From: Beijerinckiaceae bacterium | GTDB taxonomy: Bacteria; Pseudomonadota; Alphaproteobacteria; Rhizobiales; Beijerinckiaceae | Assembly (NCBI GenBank): GCA_004564215.1 | Contig: CP024846.1 | Coordinates: 124,001-188,000 of the forward strand | Direction of reading: 5' to 3' | DNA: 64,000 nt | Part shown: in pieces, positions 19,822 through 29,769 of the stretch | Layout: the number at the start of each line of letters is the position of its first letter | Position numbering within the stretch: the first letter of the stretch is position 1 | Made by a program: the position numbers and the translations under genes | The notes under the pieces: generated by a model | What the model was told of the DNA's origin: nothing | Seen by the model: only the letters and a program-made list of their open reading frames with translations | Databases searched by the model: none

Positions 19822-22581
19822 TCAATATTTTACACCATCCAAGGTGGAGGTGTTTAAGAAGGTCTGCTTGACCTTGGCGTCCCCCAAAGTGTGCAGCTGC
19901 AGTTGGAAGAGCACGGTCTGATTATGCGCCAGCGTGCCGCTTCCTGCGTCTTGATAGATCGAGCTGTAGTTCACCGTAAATGTTGTGCACTCGTCCTGAT
20001 AGCCCCCGCCTACCCCGTAGGAGGCGACTGCGAAGGGACCAGGGTTCGAGTAGCCGATGATATAGGGGGGATAAAGATGGCGGCTCATGTCGAACGTAAT
20101 ATTGCCCTGCGCGAAATAATTATCGCTGATTTTATAGCGCGAGGAGACCGCCAGGCCTTCGCGCCGCACGTCATAGCCGATGACCGGTTGAGCCTGATAA
20201 TTCGCAAATTGAATGGAGCCGGTCAACGCCCCGAAATTATAGGTCGTCACGAGGTCGACGCGGCGAGCCGCCAGTGAGCTGGTATCGAACCGAGCCTTGG
20301 CGATGAACGAGAAAATTGAGGTCGGCGCAAGAGTGAAGGCTGCCACATAGTCGGAAAGCCTTGTATCCAGCCCCGAACTCAGACCGACATTGGCCGCATC
20401 CGGGGTCGCATAGGAATTCGGGCCTGCGAGCTGATAGGATTGTCCAGCGATCAGATTGGCGTAGCCACCCCCATTAAAATTGGTGGTGAGCTGGGCGCCG
20501 TAATTCAATCTGGTGCCGGTTTCGAACCGATCGTAACCGGAATATTTGCTCCAATCGAACAGGTTGGATTCGTCGAAGACAAGGCTTTGCGCGTCAAGAT
20601 TCACAAGCGAATTCGAACCGATTTGCTGGTTAGGCCGTATAATGATCTGGCCGATGGGTTCAAAGACGATCGAGGCGAAACTCGTCTTGGCGTAGAACGG
20701 ATAGCGATAGTCGAGGCCGGCCCCCGGGATGACTTCGCCGAAGAAGCTCGCGTTCTGAGTACCGAGAAAGTTTTGCTGCGCGGCATTGTAATAGGTCGAG
20801 ATGCCTGCCGCCGACGCAAACGTATAGGAACGCGACGTATCAAAGTTGAGCCATTCGCCGTTGAACCGAGCGAAGGCAAACGGTGTAAAGACTTCGCCGA
20901 TCGGATCGATGTATTGACGTTTCCAGGACGCTTGGGCCGTGGCGCGGGTGTAATCGCCGCCCACTCCGCGCAGAAGGCAGGTGCCGGTGACCTGGCCCGG
21001 AATATAGTTCAGACAGATATCATAGAGACCATAGGCCCTGTCCAGAACCCGTGGCCCGACCGCCTGAAAACTCGCCGAGCTTGCCGAAAGGCTTGTCAGA
21101 TTGAAATCGAGTTCCGCCTGTCCGCCAATGCCGAAAGAACGCGCCGGGTCGATGTCGAATGTCTTGTTATAGTCCCAAACCGGATGGGCCAAAGGCTGCT
21201 GGGGTTGAAAATCATGGCTCGACAACCCCTCGAAATAATAGCCGCGGAGATCGAAATAGCCTCGTTCGCCTTGACCGGTGAGGTAGACGGAGGACGTCGT
21301 TTCGCTGAAATAATTCGTTGAAAGGGTCTGGCTCGGCACATGGTAATCGTTGAGATACCATTTGTCGGACAACAAGGTGAATTCCCAGCCGAATTTCCAT
21401 TGATCGGCGATCTGGAACAAGCCCTTGCTTTCGAACGACCCACGCAGGGTTCTATCAGCGGCACCATAGGGCGAGGGGGCGAAGGCTGCCGGATTCTGCT
21501 GAGCGATTCCGGTGGCTCGGATGGAATACTCCCCATTTTCCAGCCTTTGACGCCATTCCGCGCTAGCAAAGAAGCCCTGCTGGGAAAAATAGGTCGGGGT
21601 GAATGTCAAATCATAATCGGGGGCGAGCGCCCAGAATATTGGAATGCCGATGCCGCCGCCAAGCACCGAACTATAGCCGAGGTAGGGAGACAATATTCCG
21701 GACTTGCGCGTGACCGTCGGATCGGGCGCGGAAAAGAAAGGCACATAAGCGATCGGGATTCCGAGGAATTCCAGCGCGGCATCCTCGTAATAGATCATGT
21801 GCTCGTCGTTCTTATGGATGATGCGCTTTGCACGCACCCGCCACAGAGGCGGCTTGTCGGGATTATCTTTGCAGGCATCGCAGGCGGTGTAGGTTCCCTT
21901 GTCGAAGACCGTGGTATCGCCCTCGATCCGCTCTGCACGCGGGGCGCTGAAATAGGTTCTGTAGGTGCCGGGCGGGTCGCCTGAGGTGTTGACCGGGACG
22001 CCCGGGACGGGCCGAATTGGCTTGGAAGGCGTTTCGGCGCGCAAGCTTTCGATGAAGCCGTCGCGGAAATCTTCGGTTAGATCGAACCGATCTCCGTGCA
22101 GTACCGTGCCATCGGCCTCGGTCAGTCTCGCATGACCCTCGGCATAAACGCGGCCGTTGTTGCGATTATACACGACGCGATCAGCTTCGAGGATCCGGTC
22201 CTTGTAATAAACTCTTGCATTGCCCTCGGCCGACACGGTGTTTTTGTCGGTGTCGTAGCGAAGTTCGGTCGCCTCGACGAACATCTTCTTAGGTTGGACC
22301 GGAGCCGCTGCACGATCATTGGATGTTTGCGCCGCGGCGGGGCGCTCCGTGGCGACCATCGTGCAAACCAAGGCGAGCCACAGCGCAAGCGAAATCGTCA
22401 CGCAACGCGGCGTCCTGGCCGCCGCGCTCGGGCGGTTCTCGACCGTTGCTTGTCGACGCTGTCTTTCCAGCCCCGAGCCCTGTGGCTGCTGGGTCTGAAA
22501 CCGCGTTCCGCTTCCCAAGCCGGCGCATCCCGCGCGAAGGGCGAGGGCGATTACGCTGCCGGGGCAAAAACGCCGCCCCAT
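19822..22581 (-). CDS. lptD: LPS-assembly protein LptD
   Basis: A 919-residue outer-membrane protein that inserts lipopolysaccharide into the outer leaflet together with LptE. A hydrophobic export signal lies unusually far in (about 59-84, ISLALWLALVCTMV), so a later start is possible. Next come an OstA/LptA-like jellyroll (about 95-200, ELRYDTDKNTVSAEGNARVY) and the large C-terminal beta-barrel, with typical aromatic strands to the end. The chosen ATG at 22581 overlaps the TAA of lptG (TAATG), showing translational coupling. Paired cysteines occur in CDACKDNPDKPPLWR. Confidence 0.93.
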   Translation of the reverse strand: MGRRFCPGSVIALALRAGCAGLGSGTRFQTQQPQGSGLERQRRQATVENRPSAAARTPRCVTISLALWLALVCTMVATERPAAAQTSNDRAAAPVQPKKMFVEATELRYDTDKNTVSAEGNARVYYKDRILEADRVVYNRNNGRVYAEGHARLTEADGTVLHGDRFDLTEDFRDGFIESLRAETPSKPIRPVPGVPVNTSGDPPGTYRTYFSAPRAERIEGDTTVFDKGTYTACDACKDNPDKPPLWRVRAKRIIHKNDEHMIYYEDAALEFLGIPIAYVPFFSAPDPTVTRKSGILSPYLGYSSVLGGGIGIPIFWALAPDYDLTFTPTYFSQQGFFASAEWRQRLENGEYSIRATGIAQQNPAAFAPSPYGAADRTLRGSFESKGLFQIADQWKFGWEFTLLSDKWYLNDYHVPSQTLSTNYFSETTSSVYLTGQGERGYFDLRGYYFEGLSSHDFQPQQPLAHPVWDYNKTFDIDPARSFGIGGQAELDFNLTSLSASSASFQAVGPRVLDRAYGLYDICLNYIPGQVTGTCLLRGVGGDYTRATAQASWKRQYIDPIGEVFTPFAFARFNGEWLNFDTSRSYTFASAAGISTYYNAAQQNFLGTQNASFFGEVIPGAGLDYRYPFYAKTSFASIVFEPIGQIIIRPNQQIGSNSLVNLDAQSLVFDESNLFDWSKYSGYDRFETGTRLNYGAQLTTNFNGGGYANLIAGQSYQLAGPNSYATPDAANVGLSSGLDTRLSDYVAAFTLAPTSIFSFIAKARFDTSSLAARRVDLVTTYNFGALTGSIQFANYQAQPVIGYDVRREGLAVSSRYKISDNYFAQGNITFDMSRHLYPPYIIGYSNPGPFAVASYGVGGGYQDECTTFTVNYSSIYQDAGSGTLAHNQTVLFQLQLHTLGDAKVKQTFLNTSTLDGVKY

Positions 22582-23666
22582 TAACCGTCCTCCTGGTTTA
22601 GCAAAGCGACCGCGCCGAGCAGGCTGGCAACGACCGCGGGCGCCCAAGCGGCGACAGGCGGGCTCAGCAAGCCGGCCCCGCCCAGATCGCCCACGAATTT
22701 GGTTGCCACGTAAAGCACGAAGCCTGCGCCCACGCCACCGAAAACCATTTTTTCAATGCCACCAAAACGAAAAAACCTTAAGGAAAAGGCCGCGGCGATC
22801 AAAACCATCGCAATAAAGAGCAGGGGGCGCGCCAAAAGCATATGATATTGCAGCCGATAACCGGTTCCATCGAGGCCCGCGGCCTCGGTTACATCCCGAA
22901 CGGCTGGCAAGTCCCAAAACGGGACGGAATCCGGGGCAACCGCGCCTTGCACGATCTGGTCCGCCGAGAGGCTGGTCGCAAGAAGATAGGTGCCCGCGGA
23001 AAAGCTTTCTTCGCCCGGCGACATGACCTGTACGTGGTCGAACTGCCAGACCCCCGGCAGGAGCTTGCCTACCCGCGCCTCGATCCATTGCTCGAAGACG
23101 CCGGCGCGATTGTAGATGTAGGCGGTCGCCGACGTCAGGCGAGTGCCGTCTGCCGACGCTTGCTTGGCTCGGATAAAGGCCTCTCCATCGACGCTTTTTT
23201 GCCGGATCCATAGGCTCGCGTCATCGTTTCGCTTGCTGTCGCGACCAAACAGGGTCGCCTCGATCTGGTCTGCGCGATGCTTCATCACCGCGGACATCGG
23301 ATTGAACAGCGTCACCCAGATGATTCCAATTGCGGCGGCAATGGCAACGGGGGGGAGCATGAACCCCCACACCGAGACGCCGACGGCTCGGGCGATCAGC
23401 AATTCGAGCTTGCGGGTCAAACTGAGAAACGTCGCCATGGCGCCGAACAATACGCAGAACGGAAGGATTTGCTCGGAAACCGAGGGAACCCGGAGGAAGG
23501 TGAGATAGGCGATATAATGAACCGAGAGGCCCTGTATGTCCCCCGTGCGGCGTAAAAGTTCGACGAAATCTATGACATAGACCATGCCGAAGATCATCAG
23601 AAACACGGCCGTGATCATCTGCAGAAACCGCAAGGAAAGGTAACGACCGAAAGTGAATCCGATCAT
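22581..23666 (-). CDS. lptG: LPS export ABC transporter permease LptG
   Basis: A 361-residue inner-membrane subunit of the LptB2FG transporter that extracts lipopolysaccharide. It has the LptF/LptG layout: transmembrane helices 1-3 at the N-terminus (TFGRYLSLRFLQMITAVFLM on), a periplasmic jellyroll in the middle, and three helices at the C-terminus. The N-terminal sequence and the position just before lptD identify it as LptG rather than LptF. The ATG at 23666 overlaps the stop of a short upstream ORF (ATGA). Its usual partner gene lptF is not upstream, where it normally lies. Confidence 0.9.
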   Translation of the reverse strand: MIGFTFGRYLSLRFLQMITAVFLMIFGMVYVIDFVELLRRTGDIQGLSVHYIAYLTFLRVPSVSEQILPFCVLFGAMATFLSLTRKLELLIARAVGVSVWGFMLPPVAIAAAIGIIWVTLFNPMSAVMKHRADQIEATLFGRDSKRNDDASLWIRQKSVDGEAFIRAKQASADGTRLTSATAYIYNRAGVFEQWIEARVGKLLPGVWQFDHVQVMSPGEESFSAGTYLLATSLSADQIVQGAVAPDSVPFWDLPAVRDVTEAAGLDGTGYRLQYHMLLARPLLFIAMVLIAAAFSLRFFRFGGIEKMVFGGVGAGFVLYVATKFVGDLGGAGLLSPPVAAWAPAVVASLLGAVALLNQEDG

Positions 23667-23908
23667 GCGATGCCCGTCCGACGGTCGAAATTGCCAAGGA
23701 GTAGTCCGGTCAAGGCGGGCAGGGCGGCTTCGGCCGGCCGACCCAACGGCGCTCTGAAGGCCGGCTTCCGCAAGCGGCAAGCCGAGTCGGCGTTGGTCTT
23801 TCGGGGGACGCTACCCGAGCGATGGATTTTACCCAAGGTCATGCCGCCTCCCGCTACAAACTTGTGCTGCTCGAAGCAAGCCATTATGGCTCCCGCCGGC
23901 GGTTTCAT
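23663..23908 (-). CDS. Short ORF coupled to lptG, possible remnant in the lptF position
   Basis: An 81-codon ORF whose TGA overlaps the lptG ATG by four bases (ATGA), exactly as an lptF stop normally does. Its C-terminus has a hydrophobic segment (ALPALTGLLLGNF), but the rest is basic and has no family signature I recognise. It could be an unrelated small protein, the degraded end of lptF, or chance. No ribosome site stands out at the first ATG. Confidence 0.3.
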   Translation of the reverse strand: MKPPAGAIMACFEQHKFVAGGGMTLGKIHRSGSVPRKTNADSACRLRKPAFRAPLGRPAEAALPALTGLLLGNFDRRTGIA

Positions 23909-24252
23909 CTTGCGCGATTTGGCTTATAGAGGCGTCGCTTTTGGGGGGACGGCCCGCGCTGAGGTTGGTACTACGCATGTGCGGTAGAACCCAAACAATA
24001 AGGAATGGCGGTTTTTAGGCGAATAAAATGGTCTTAAGGTAAGGATTTCAAATCGTTTTGCGCGCTGGGGCGGCTCCGACGCACGGGAAGGCGGCGTTTG
24101 CGGGTGCCGGACGTCCTCTTTAACCTGCTGAGCTGACGCATTCTGAGAACACGATGCGAACAGACCGGCGCCGTCTCCGCAAAAGCTCGCTGAATCCGAG
24201 ACCAGATAATTGTGTCAATTTGCCGTGATCGCACGATCGTGCTGGGGAACAG
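23909..24252. other. pepA-lptG intergenic region
   Basis: No gene is recognised in these 344 bp, which lie between divergently transcribed units and must hold their promoters. A perfect 12-bp palindrome, GCACGATCGTGC (24231-24242), ends ten bases before the pepA start and abuts its ribosome site. It is a candidate operator. The rest shows nothing clear, and no reading frame resembles lptF. Confidence 0.5.
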
Positions 24253-25869
24253 ATGAACGAACCGATGAACATCGAAATTGTCGCCCTGAATAAATTGGAG
24301 CCGCAGGCGCCATCGGCGCCCACCGGCCTGCCTGCCGACGAGCGCGCCCTGGTTATTTTTACCGACCAGAATTTTGCGTTTGGCGCGGCTACCCTTCGCG
24401 TCATCGGTCCGCAAGGCGAGGCCTTGGTTAAGAAGGCCGCAAGTGCCGTCAAATTCAAAGGAAAAGCGCAGAGTGCGCTTGATCTGATCGCACCCTCCGG
24501 CTTCACCGCCGCGCGCTTGCTCGTGATCGGGACCGGCTCCCCGCCAGACAACATTGAAAAAGGTGGCGAAAGCAAAAGCAAAAAAGAATCGCTGCCGAAA
24601 CCAGGAGATTTTGCTGGCCTCGGAGGCTTCGTTGTTGGCAAGTTGGGGCGCGGAACAAAAGCGATTATAGCATTCGACTTACCGCGCGCGCCCAAGGATC
24701 CCGCGCGTGCGGCTGCCGAATTCATGCTTGGCATGCGGCTTCGCGACTACCGCTTCGATGACTACAAGACAAAGAAAAAGGACGACGAAGCGTCCAATGA
24801 AGCAGCGGAATTCGTGCTTGCCGTGGATAAGCCGGCCGCCGTCCGCCGCGATGCCAAGGGTGAAGAGGCGGTCACCCACGGGGTGCTGACCGCGCGTTCG
24901 CTTGTCAACGAGCCCGCGAATATTCTGTTTCCGGAAGAGTTCGCAAACCGCGCCAAGGCGCTTGCGAAATTCGGCGTTGAAGTCACGGTGCTTGATGAGA
25001 ACGCGATGCGTGAACTCGGCATGGGCGCTCTCCTCGGGGTCGGGCAGGGGTCCGTGCGCGAGAGCCGCGCCGTAATTCTGCGCTGGCGCGGGTCGAAGAG
25101 CGCGAAGGAAGAACCGAAAGAGAACCCCAAAGGGAAGCGAAAATCTCTTGCCTTCGTCGGCAAAGGCGTTTGTTTCGACACGGGCGGAATCTCGATCAAA
25201 CCCGCCGCCGGCATGGAAGATATGAAGGGAGACATGGCGGGAGCCGCCACCGTCGTTGGGCTTATGCAGGCCCTCGCGGAACGCAAGGCCAAGGCGGATG
25301 TGGTCGGTGTCATTGGGCTTGTCGAAAACATGCCGGGGCCGCGCGCGCAGCGTCCCGGCGATATCGTGAAATCCATGTCCGGCCAGACGATCGAGGTCAT
25401 CAATACCGATGCCGAAGGGCGTCTCGTGCTTGCTGACCTCTTGTGGTATGTCCAGGCAAAGTTCAAACCGAAATTCATCGTCGATCTTGCCACCCTCACC
25501 GGCGCGATTCTTGTGGCCCTCGGCCAGGAGCATGCCGGGCTTTTTGCCAATGACGATGAATTGGCTGAAAGGCTCCTCGACGCCGGCACGCTCACCGGCG
25601 AAAAGCTTTGGCGCCTGCCGCTCGGCGCGGCCTATGATAAAATGATCGACTCGAAATTCGCCGATATGAAAAACACGGGCGGGCGACACGCGGGGTCGAT
25701 CACGGCGGCGCAATTCCTGCAGCGCTTCGTCAACGGAACCCCGTGGGCGCATCTCGACATTGCAGGGACGGGAATGGGCTCCCCGACAAGCGACATCAAT
25801 CAAAGCTGGGGCTCGGGGTTTGGGGTGAGACTTCTCGACCGTTTCATCGCGGACTATTACGAGGACTAA
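24253..25869 (+). CDS. pepA: Leucyl (cytosol) aminopeptidase PepA
   Basis: A 538-residue M17 metallo-aminopeptidase that removes N-terminal residues from peptides; E. coli PepA also binds DNA. The C-terminal catalytic domain has the metal-site lysine and aspartate in [27 protein letters not shown], and the M17 signature NTDAEGRL. Two lysine-rich inserts (ESKSKKES near 110 and [12 protein letters not shown] near 280) look like surface loops. The ATG at 24253 has GGGGAA upstream; a second ATG four codons later is possible. It is divergent from the lpt operon, the usual alphaproteobacterial neighbourhood. Confidence 0.95.
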   Translation: MNEPMNIEIVALNKLEPQAPSAPTGLPADERALVIFTDQNFAFGAATLRVIGPQGEALVKKAASAVKFKGKAQSALDLIAPSGFTAARLLVIGTGSPPDNIEKGGESKSKKESLPKPGDFAGLGGFVVGKLGRGTKAIIAFDLPRAPKDPARAAAEFMLGMRLRDYRFDDYKTKKKDDEASNEAAEFVLAVDKPAAVRRDAKGEEAVTHGVLTARSLVNEPANILFPEEFANRAKALAKFGVEVTVLDENAMRELGMGALLGVGQGSVRESRAVILRWRGSKSAKEEPKENPKGKRKSLAFVGKGVCFDTGGISIKPAAGMEDMKGDMAGAATVVGLMQALAERKAKADVVGVIGLVENMPGPRAQRPGDIVKSMSGQTIEVINTDAEGRLVLADLLWYVQAKFKPKFIVDLATLTGAILVALGQEHAGLFANDDELAERLLDAGTLTGEKLWRLPLGAAYDKMIDSKFADMKNTGGRHAGSITAAQFLQRFVNGTPWAHLDIAGTGMGSPTSDINQSWGSGFGVRLLDRFIADYYED

Positions 25870-25988
25870 CGTTGCGCTGGCGCCTCGGGCGCTGGGGGCT
25901 CGACTTTGCACCTACAGCGGTCCATCTCTTAAGGGCTTCCGATCGAGCTTTCTGCTTGAGGTGGAACAAACGTACCAGGGAGAGTCGC

Positions 25989-26441
25989 ATGCAAGCCATC
26001 ATCGCGGGGCTGATTTCGGTTTTTCTGCTGACCCTCATGGAGCCTGCATTGGCGGCGAAGGCGAAGTCGGACGGGGTGCCGACATTCGATGTCGCCAGCT
26101 CTTGCAAGGCTGCGCGGGCTTATGCCGGCGATGACAAGGACCTCGCCTATCGCGGCTGTATGAAAGACGAAACCGATGCGCGGGCGGAGATGGTCAAAAA
26201 ATGGAGTCGGTTCAAGGCGGCGGACCGGCAGGACTGCGTTGCGCAAGGCGCGGAGCCGATGCCGAGCTATGTTGAAATTTTGACCTGCTTGGAAATGAGC
26301 GAGCAGGCGGGAGATCTCTTTTTGCCGAGTGGCGCTGCCCGCGGGACCAAGTCGCCGCCGCCCCCTGGCGATTCGACGATGCCGTCGCAATTGCCTCCAA
26401 CGTCGCCCAATGCCGATTCCAAAAGCGTCAAGCCCGAGTGA
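25989..26441 (+). CDS. Small exported protein of unknown function
   Basis: A 150-residue protein with a signal peptide (residues 1-22, cleavage near ALA) and four cysteines in the mature part (SCKAARAY, YRGCMKDE, DCVAQG, LTCLEM), spaced as if for two periplasmic disulfides. The C-terminus is Pro/Ser-rich and probably disordered. The ATG at 25989 has AGGGAGAG just upstream; an earlier frame extension into pepA is unlikely. I do not recognise a named family. It lies about 120 bp after pepA. Confidence 0.65.
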   Translation: MQAIIAGLISVFLLTLMEPALAAKAKSDGVPTFDVASSCKAARAYAGDDKDLAYRGCMKDETDARAEMVKKWSRFKAADRQDCVAQGAEPMPSYVEILTCLEMSEQAGDLFLPSGAARGTKSPPPPGDSTMPSQLPPTSPNADSKSVKPE

Positions 26442-26919
26442 GACTCTCGAATTCCTGCTTTTTATGATCTGATAACTGACGAAAAGATTTACACAGTAGG
26501 AATCTTGTGGTAGCAAAGTTATAGATACAGCAGTTGATTTTAAGTCCTATTGCCTAGCGGAAATGCGCATAAAAAAAGGGGCGAAGATAAACTCTCCGCC
26601 CCTTTTAGTCCGGTCCATGACCTCTTCTTTCGTCCTTGCCTTCGCCACGAAGGCTACGCCACTGCGGCGAGCGGCCAAAAGAATAGGCGTCCTCCCAAGA
26701 CTTGGACTACTGCGCCGAACTTATAACGGCTTCGACCTTGAACGGCTTACGACGGCAACTTAGCTCACACAAGAGGCAATGTCCACGCACAATTAGGCAT
26801 TTTGTCTCCTGTGAAGCACGAATCAAAAAATATTTGCTGCCCAGCTGATTTTGATCTCAAAAATTTTGCGACGCGATACGCACGACCTGATAAATGGAAG
26901 TCGGGTCGTGGGACGAGCG
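26442..26919. other. Intergenic region with a possible minus-strand small RNA
   Basis: No convincing protein gene is visible. On the minus strand the stretch from about 26890 to 26574 ends in a strong terminator (26574-26606). Upstream of it, at about 26803, an AGGAGA precedes an 11-codon ORF starting MPNCAWTLPLV; all other minus frames are short. The layout fits a small RNA or leader transcript of some 200-300 nt, but no known RNA family was recognised. The DUF502 promoter on the plus strand must also lie here. Confidence 0.35.
26570..26606 (-). terminator. Strong intrinsic terminator, minus-strand reading
   Basis: A perfect 10-bp stem (AAAAGGGGCG / CGCCCCTTTT, 13-base loop). On the minus strand the stem runs into seven consecutive T residues. 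On the plus strand only four T follow the GC stem, so it may also end the 25989-26441 transcript. No protein gene lies upstream of it on the minus strand. Confidence 0.75.
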
Positions 26920-27651
26920 ATGACGATTTTGCCGCCAGAGGAACAACCTCCCTTGCCGGAAATCAGTCCGGCCATTAGCCCGTGGGGTCTCAGTCTCGGA
27001 GGCCGCATCCGCAATTGGTTCCTGACCGGTGTTGTCGTTGCCGGCCCGCTGGCAATTACGGCCTACATTGTCTGGTGGTTCGTCGACACCATCGACAATT
27101 GGGTCAAGCGGATCGTGCCCGTCAGATTTTTGCCCGATAGCTATTTGCCCTTTCAGCTGCCGGGCCTCGGAGTGATCTTTGCCTTCATCGGCCTTACACT
27201 GTTGGGGTTCTTAGCCGCCAATCTTGCGGGCCGCACCTTGATCCGCCTTGGCGAGGCGACGCTCACGCATATGCCGGTCGTCCGCTCGATCTACAAAGGC
27301 GTGAAGCAAATTTTTGAAACGGTGTTTTCCCAATCGGGGACAACATTTCGCAAGGTGGGGATGATCGAGTTTCCTGGCGAAGGCCGGTGGTCGCTTGTTT
27401 TCATCTGCACGCCACCTGGCGCGTCTATCGCCAAGCATCTCTCGGATGGAGAGCATATTTCGGTGTTCTTGCCCTGCACGCCGAATCCGACGACGGGGTT
27501 CTATTTCTTTTTGCCGGTGCGCGATGTCGTCGAATTGGAAATGAGCCCGGACGATGCCGCCAAGCTCATCATGTCCTGCGGTGTCATTCAGCCGGAGGCC
27601 AAGACGGTTCTGGCGCATCTTGCCAAAAGCCGGGAGCATGCGCCTGTGTAG
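26920..27651 (+). CDS. DUF502 family membrane protein
   Basis: A 243-residue inner-membrane protein of the DUF502 family. It has two transmembrane segments: about 29-53 (WFLTGVVVAGPLAITAYIVWWF) and 85-110. A conserved cytoplasmic part follows with the family block MPVVRSIYKGVKQIFETVF and later PTTGFYFFLPVRDV. The function is unknown; homologues are common in proteobacteria and plants. The ATG at 26920 is chosen as the first methionine giving a short N-terminus; the ribosome site is weak. Followed after 118 bp by thrB on the same strand. Confidence 0.85.
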   Translation: MTILPPEEQPPLPEISPAISPWGLSLGGRIRNWFLTGVVVAGPLAITAYIVWWFVDTIDNWVKRIVPVRFLPDSYLPFQLPGLGVIFAFIGLTLLGFLAANLAGRTLIRLGEATLTHMPVVRSIYKGVKQIFETVFSQSGTTFRKVGMIEFPGEGRWSLVFICTPPGASIAKHLSDGEHISVFLPCTPNPTTGFYFFLPVRDVVELEMSPDDAAKLIMSCGVIQPEAKTVLAHLAKSREHAPV

Positions 27652-27769
27652 CCCGGCTCGCTTGGGCGACTTCAAGCCTGAGGCTCGGGTTTGACTCTTG
27701 CGCTTGTATCGCTAACAGGAGCAAGGGCTGCGGATTCTCCGCGCTTTAACTGATTGCGGCGGATGCCCT

Positions 27770-28735
27770 ATGGCCGTCTACACGGAAATCGACGATGCGG
27801 AGCTTGCCGTCTTTCTCGGTGAGTATGATCTTGGCCACGTGCTGTCTTTGAAAGGAATCGCCGAAGGCGTCGAGAACTCCAATTATTTTCTCCACGTCGA
27901 CGCCGGATATTACATCCTCACTCTCTATGAAAAGCGGGTGGACGAAGCGGATCTGCCGTTCTTTCTGGGGCTGATGGAACATCTCGCCAGCCATGGACTG
28001 AATTGTCCGCAACCTGTGCGAAACAGGCATGGCGGCGCCCTAGGCCGGATCGCGGGACGCCCGGCTGCCATCGTAACTTTTCTCGAAGGGATTTGGCGCA
28101 CCGGTGCAAGTCCCGAGCGTTGTGCCGCCGTGGGCGACGCGCTCGGCAAGCTGCATCGGGCTGGCGCCGATTTTGACGGGTCCCGGCGCAATACGCTGGG
28201 TCCGGATGCTTGGCCCGTTCTGTTCGATCAGGCGCGCGCGCGCGCCGATAGCGTTCAGCCGGGACTGTCTGCCGCAATTGCCGAAGAGCTGAATTTTCTC
28301 GCGGCGAACTGGCCCGAGCATCTGCCAAGAGGCATTATCCATGCCGATCTTTTTCCCGATAATGTGTTGTTCCTCGAAAGCAAATTATCCGGGCTTATCG
28401 ATTTCTATTTCGCCTGCACGGAGCAGCTTGCTTATGATCTCGCAATCTGTCTGAACGCATGGTGTTTCGAGCCGGATGGATCATTCAACATCACCAAGGG
28501 CTCGGCTTTCTTCAGCGCTTACGGCAAGATCCGTGAACTCACCGCAGAAGAAGCGGAGGTGTTTCCGATTCTGGCGCGCGGCGCTGCAATGCGGTTTGCT
28601 CTGACACGCTTGGTCGATTGGTTGAACGTTCCGCCAAACGCCCTTGTTCACCCTAAAGACCCGCTCGAATATGTAAAGAAACTGCGCTTCCATCAAACCA
28701 TCGGGAACGCGCGCGAACTCGGTTTGGTGCGATGA
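27770..28735 (+). CDS. thrB: Homoserine kinase (ThrB, phosphotransferase-fold type)
   Basis: A 321-residue cytosolic enzyme that phosphorylates L-homoserine with ATP, the step before threonine synthase. It belongs to the alphaproteobacterial/Pseudomonas type with an aminoglycoside-phosphotransferase-like fold, not the GHMP type. Signatures are [31 protein letters not shown], and the catalytic [13 protein letters not shown] with metal-binding IDFYFAC. The thrC gene lies elsewhere in this window (36908-38326). The gene overlaps rnhA by four bases (ATGA), a pairing frequent in Rhizobiales. Confidence 0.95.
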   Translation: MAVYTEIDDAELAVFLGEYDLGHVLSLKGIAEGVENSNYFLHVDAGYYILTLYEKRVDEADLPFFLGLMEHLASHGLNCPQPVRNRHGGALGRIAGRPAAIVTFLEGIWRTGASPERCAAVGDALGKLHRAGADFDGSRRNTLGPDAWPVLFDQARARADSVQPGLSAAIAEELNFLAANWPEHLPRGIIHADLFPDNVLFLESKLSGLIDFYFACTEQLAYDLAICLNAWCFEPDGSFNITKGSAFFSAYGKIRELTAEEAEVFPILARGAAMRFALTRLVDWLNVPPNALVHPKDPLEYVKKLRFHQTIGNARELGLVR

Positions 28736-29193
28736 GCGAGGAAGTAACCATTTGGACCGACGGGGCTTGTTCCGGCAATCCAGGTCCCGGAGGGTGGGGC
28801 GCGATTCTCCGTTTCGGAGCGCAGGAAAAAGAGCTTTCGGGCGGCGAGGCGTTGACCACCAACAATCGAATGGAGCTGTTGGCCGCGATTGAAGCGCTCG
28901 AGGCCCTCAATCGGGCCTGCACGGTTCATCTTTATACCGACTCCAATTATCTGAAGGGCGGTATCACCGCATGGATCAACTCGTGGAAGCGCAATGGTTG
29001 GCGCACCGCCGATAAAAAGCCGGTCAAGAATATCGAGCTATGGCAGAGGCTCGATGCCGCCACGACCCGGCACACCATCGATTGGCGTTGGGTGAAGGGC
29101 CATGCGGAGGATGTCATGAACGAGCGTGCGGATGCTTTGGCGCGCAAAGGCATGGCGCCATTTCTAAGCAGCAAAAAGCAATCGGCTTTTTAA
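28732..29193 (+). CDS. rnhA: Ribonuclease HI
   Basis: A 153-residue enzyme that cuts the RNA strand of RNA-DNA hybrids. The four catalytic acidic residues fall exactly at the E. coli positions: Asp10 ([16 protein letters not shown]), Glu48 (NNRMEL), Asp70 (YTDSNY) and Asp134 (NERADALA), with His124 in VKGHAED. It is coupled to thrB by an ATGA overlap. Its TAA overlaps the tail of the convergent peroxiredoxin gene by four bases. Confidence 0.97.
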   Translation: MSEEVTIWTDGACSGNPGPGGWGAILRFGAQEKELSGGEALTTNNRMELLAAIEALEALNRACTVHLYTDSNYLKGGITAWINSWKRNGWRTADKKPVKNIELWQRLDAATTRHTIDWRWVKGHAEDVMNERADALARKGMAPFLSSKKQSAF

Positions 29194-29675
29194 AGCTGCT
29201 TCAATAAGGCTTCCGCGCTTGAGGTTTCGACCTTGCCTGGCCCCGCCTCGACGTTGAGCCGTCGCACCACGCCATTGTCGACGACCATCGCATAGCGCTG
29301 CGAGCGGACGCCGAGCGCGCGGTCGGTGAGATCGAGCGAAAGCCCAATGGCTTTTGCAAAATCTCCATTTCCATCGGCGAGGAAACTGATTTTGGAATCA
29401 GCTCCGGAGCTTTTGGCCCAAGCATCCATAACAAAAATATCATTGACGCTGGTCACGGCGATTTCATCAACGCCCTGTGCTTTGAATTCATCGCTGTTGG
29501 CAATAAATCCAGGTAAATGCTGTTTATCGCACAAGGGAGTAAAGGCACCTGGCACGCCAAACAGGATCACCTTCCGGTCTTTGAAAATCTGATCCGTTGT
29601 CCTCAATTGAGGGCCGTCCGAAGTCATGACGGTAAAGGTGGCCTTGGGAATGGGATCGCCTGTTTGGATCGACAT
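29190..29675 (-). CDS. Peroxiredoxin (Prx5/type II family)
   Basis: A 161-residue thiol peroxidase of the Prx5 group that reduces hydroperoxides, usually with glutaredoxin or thioredoxin. The peroxidatic cysteine is Cys49 in [16 protein letters not shown]. The conserved Arg lies in [12 protein letters not shown]. No clear resolving cysteine is present, which suggests a 1-Cys mechanism. The ATG at 29675 gives the usual [10 protein letters not shown] start; the in-frame extension upstream lacks family sequence. Confidence 0.93.
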   Translation of the reverse strand: MSIQTGDPIPKATFTVMTSDGPQLRTTDQIFKDRKVILFGVPGAFTPLCDKQHLPGFIANSDEFKAQGVDEIAVTSVNDIFVMDAWAKSSGADSKISFLADGNGDFAKAIGLSLDLTDRALGVRSQRYAMVVDNGVVRRLNVEAGPGKVETSSAEALLKQL

Positions 29676-29769
29676 CGCTGTTTCCTTTTGCCAACAAGGC
29701 TGCGCCGGAACCGATAACGCCGCGCGGCTCATCGCGACGGCGTCTCGGCAAAGGTCACTTAGAAGCGAT

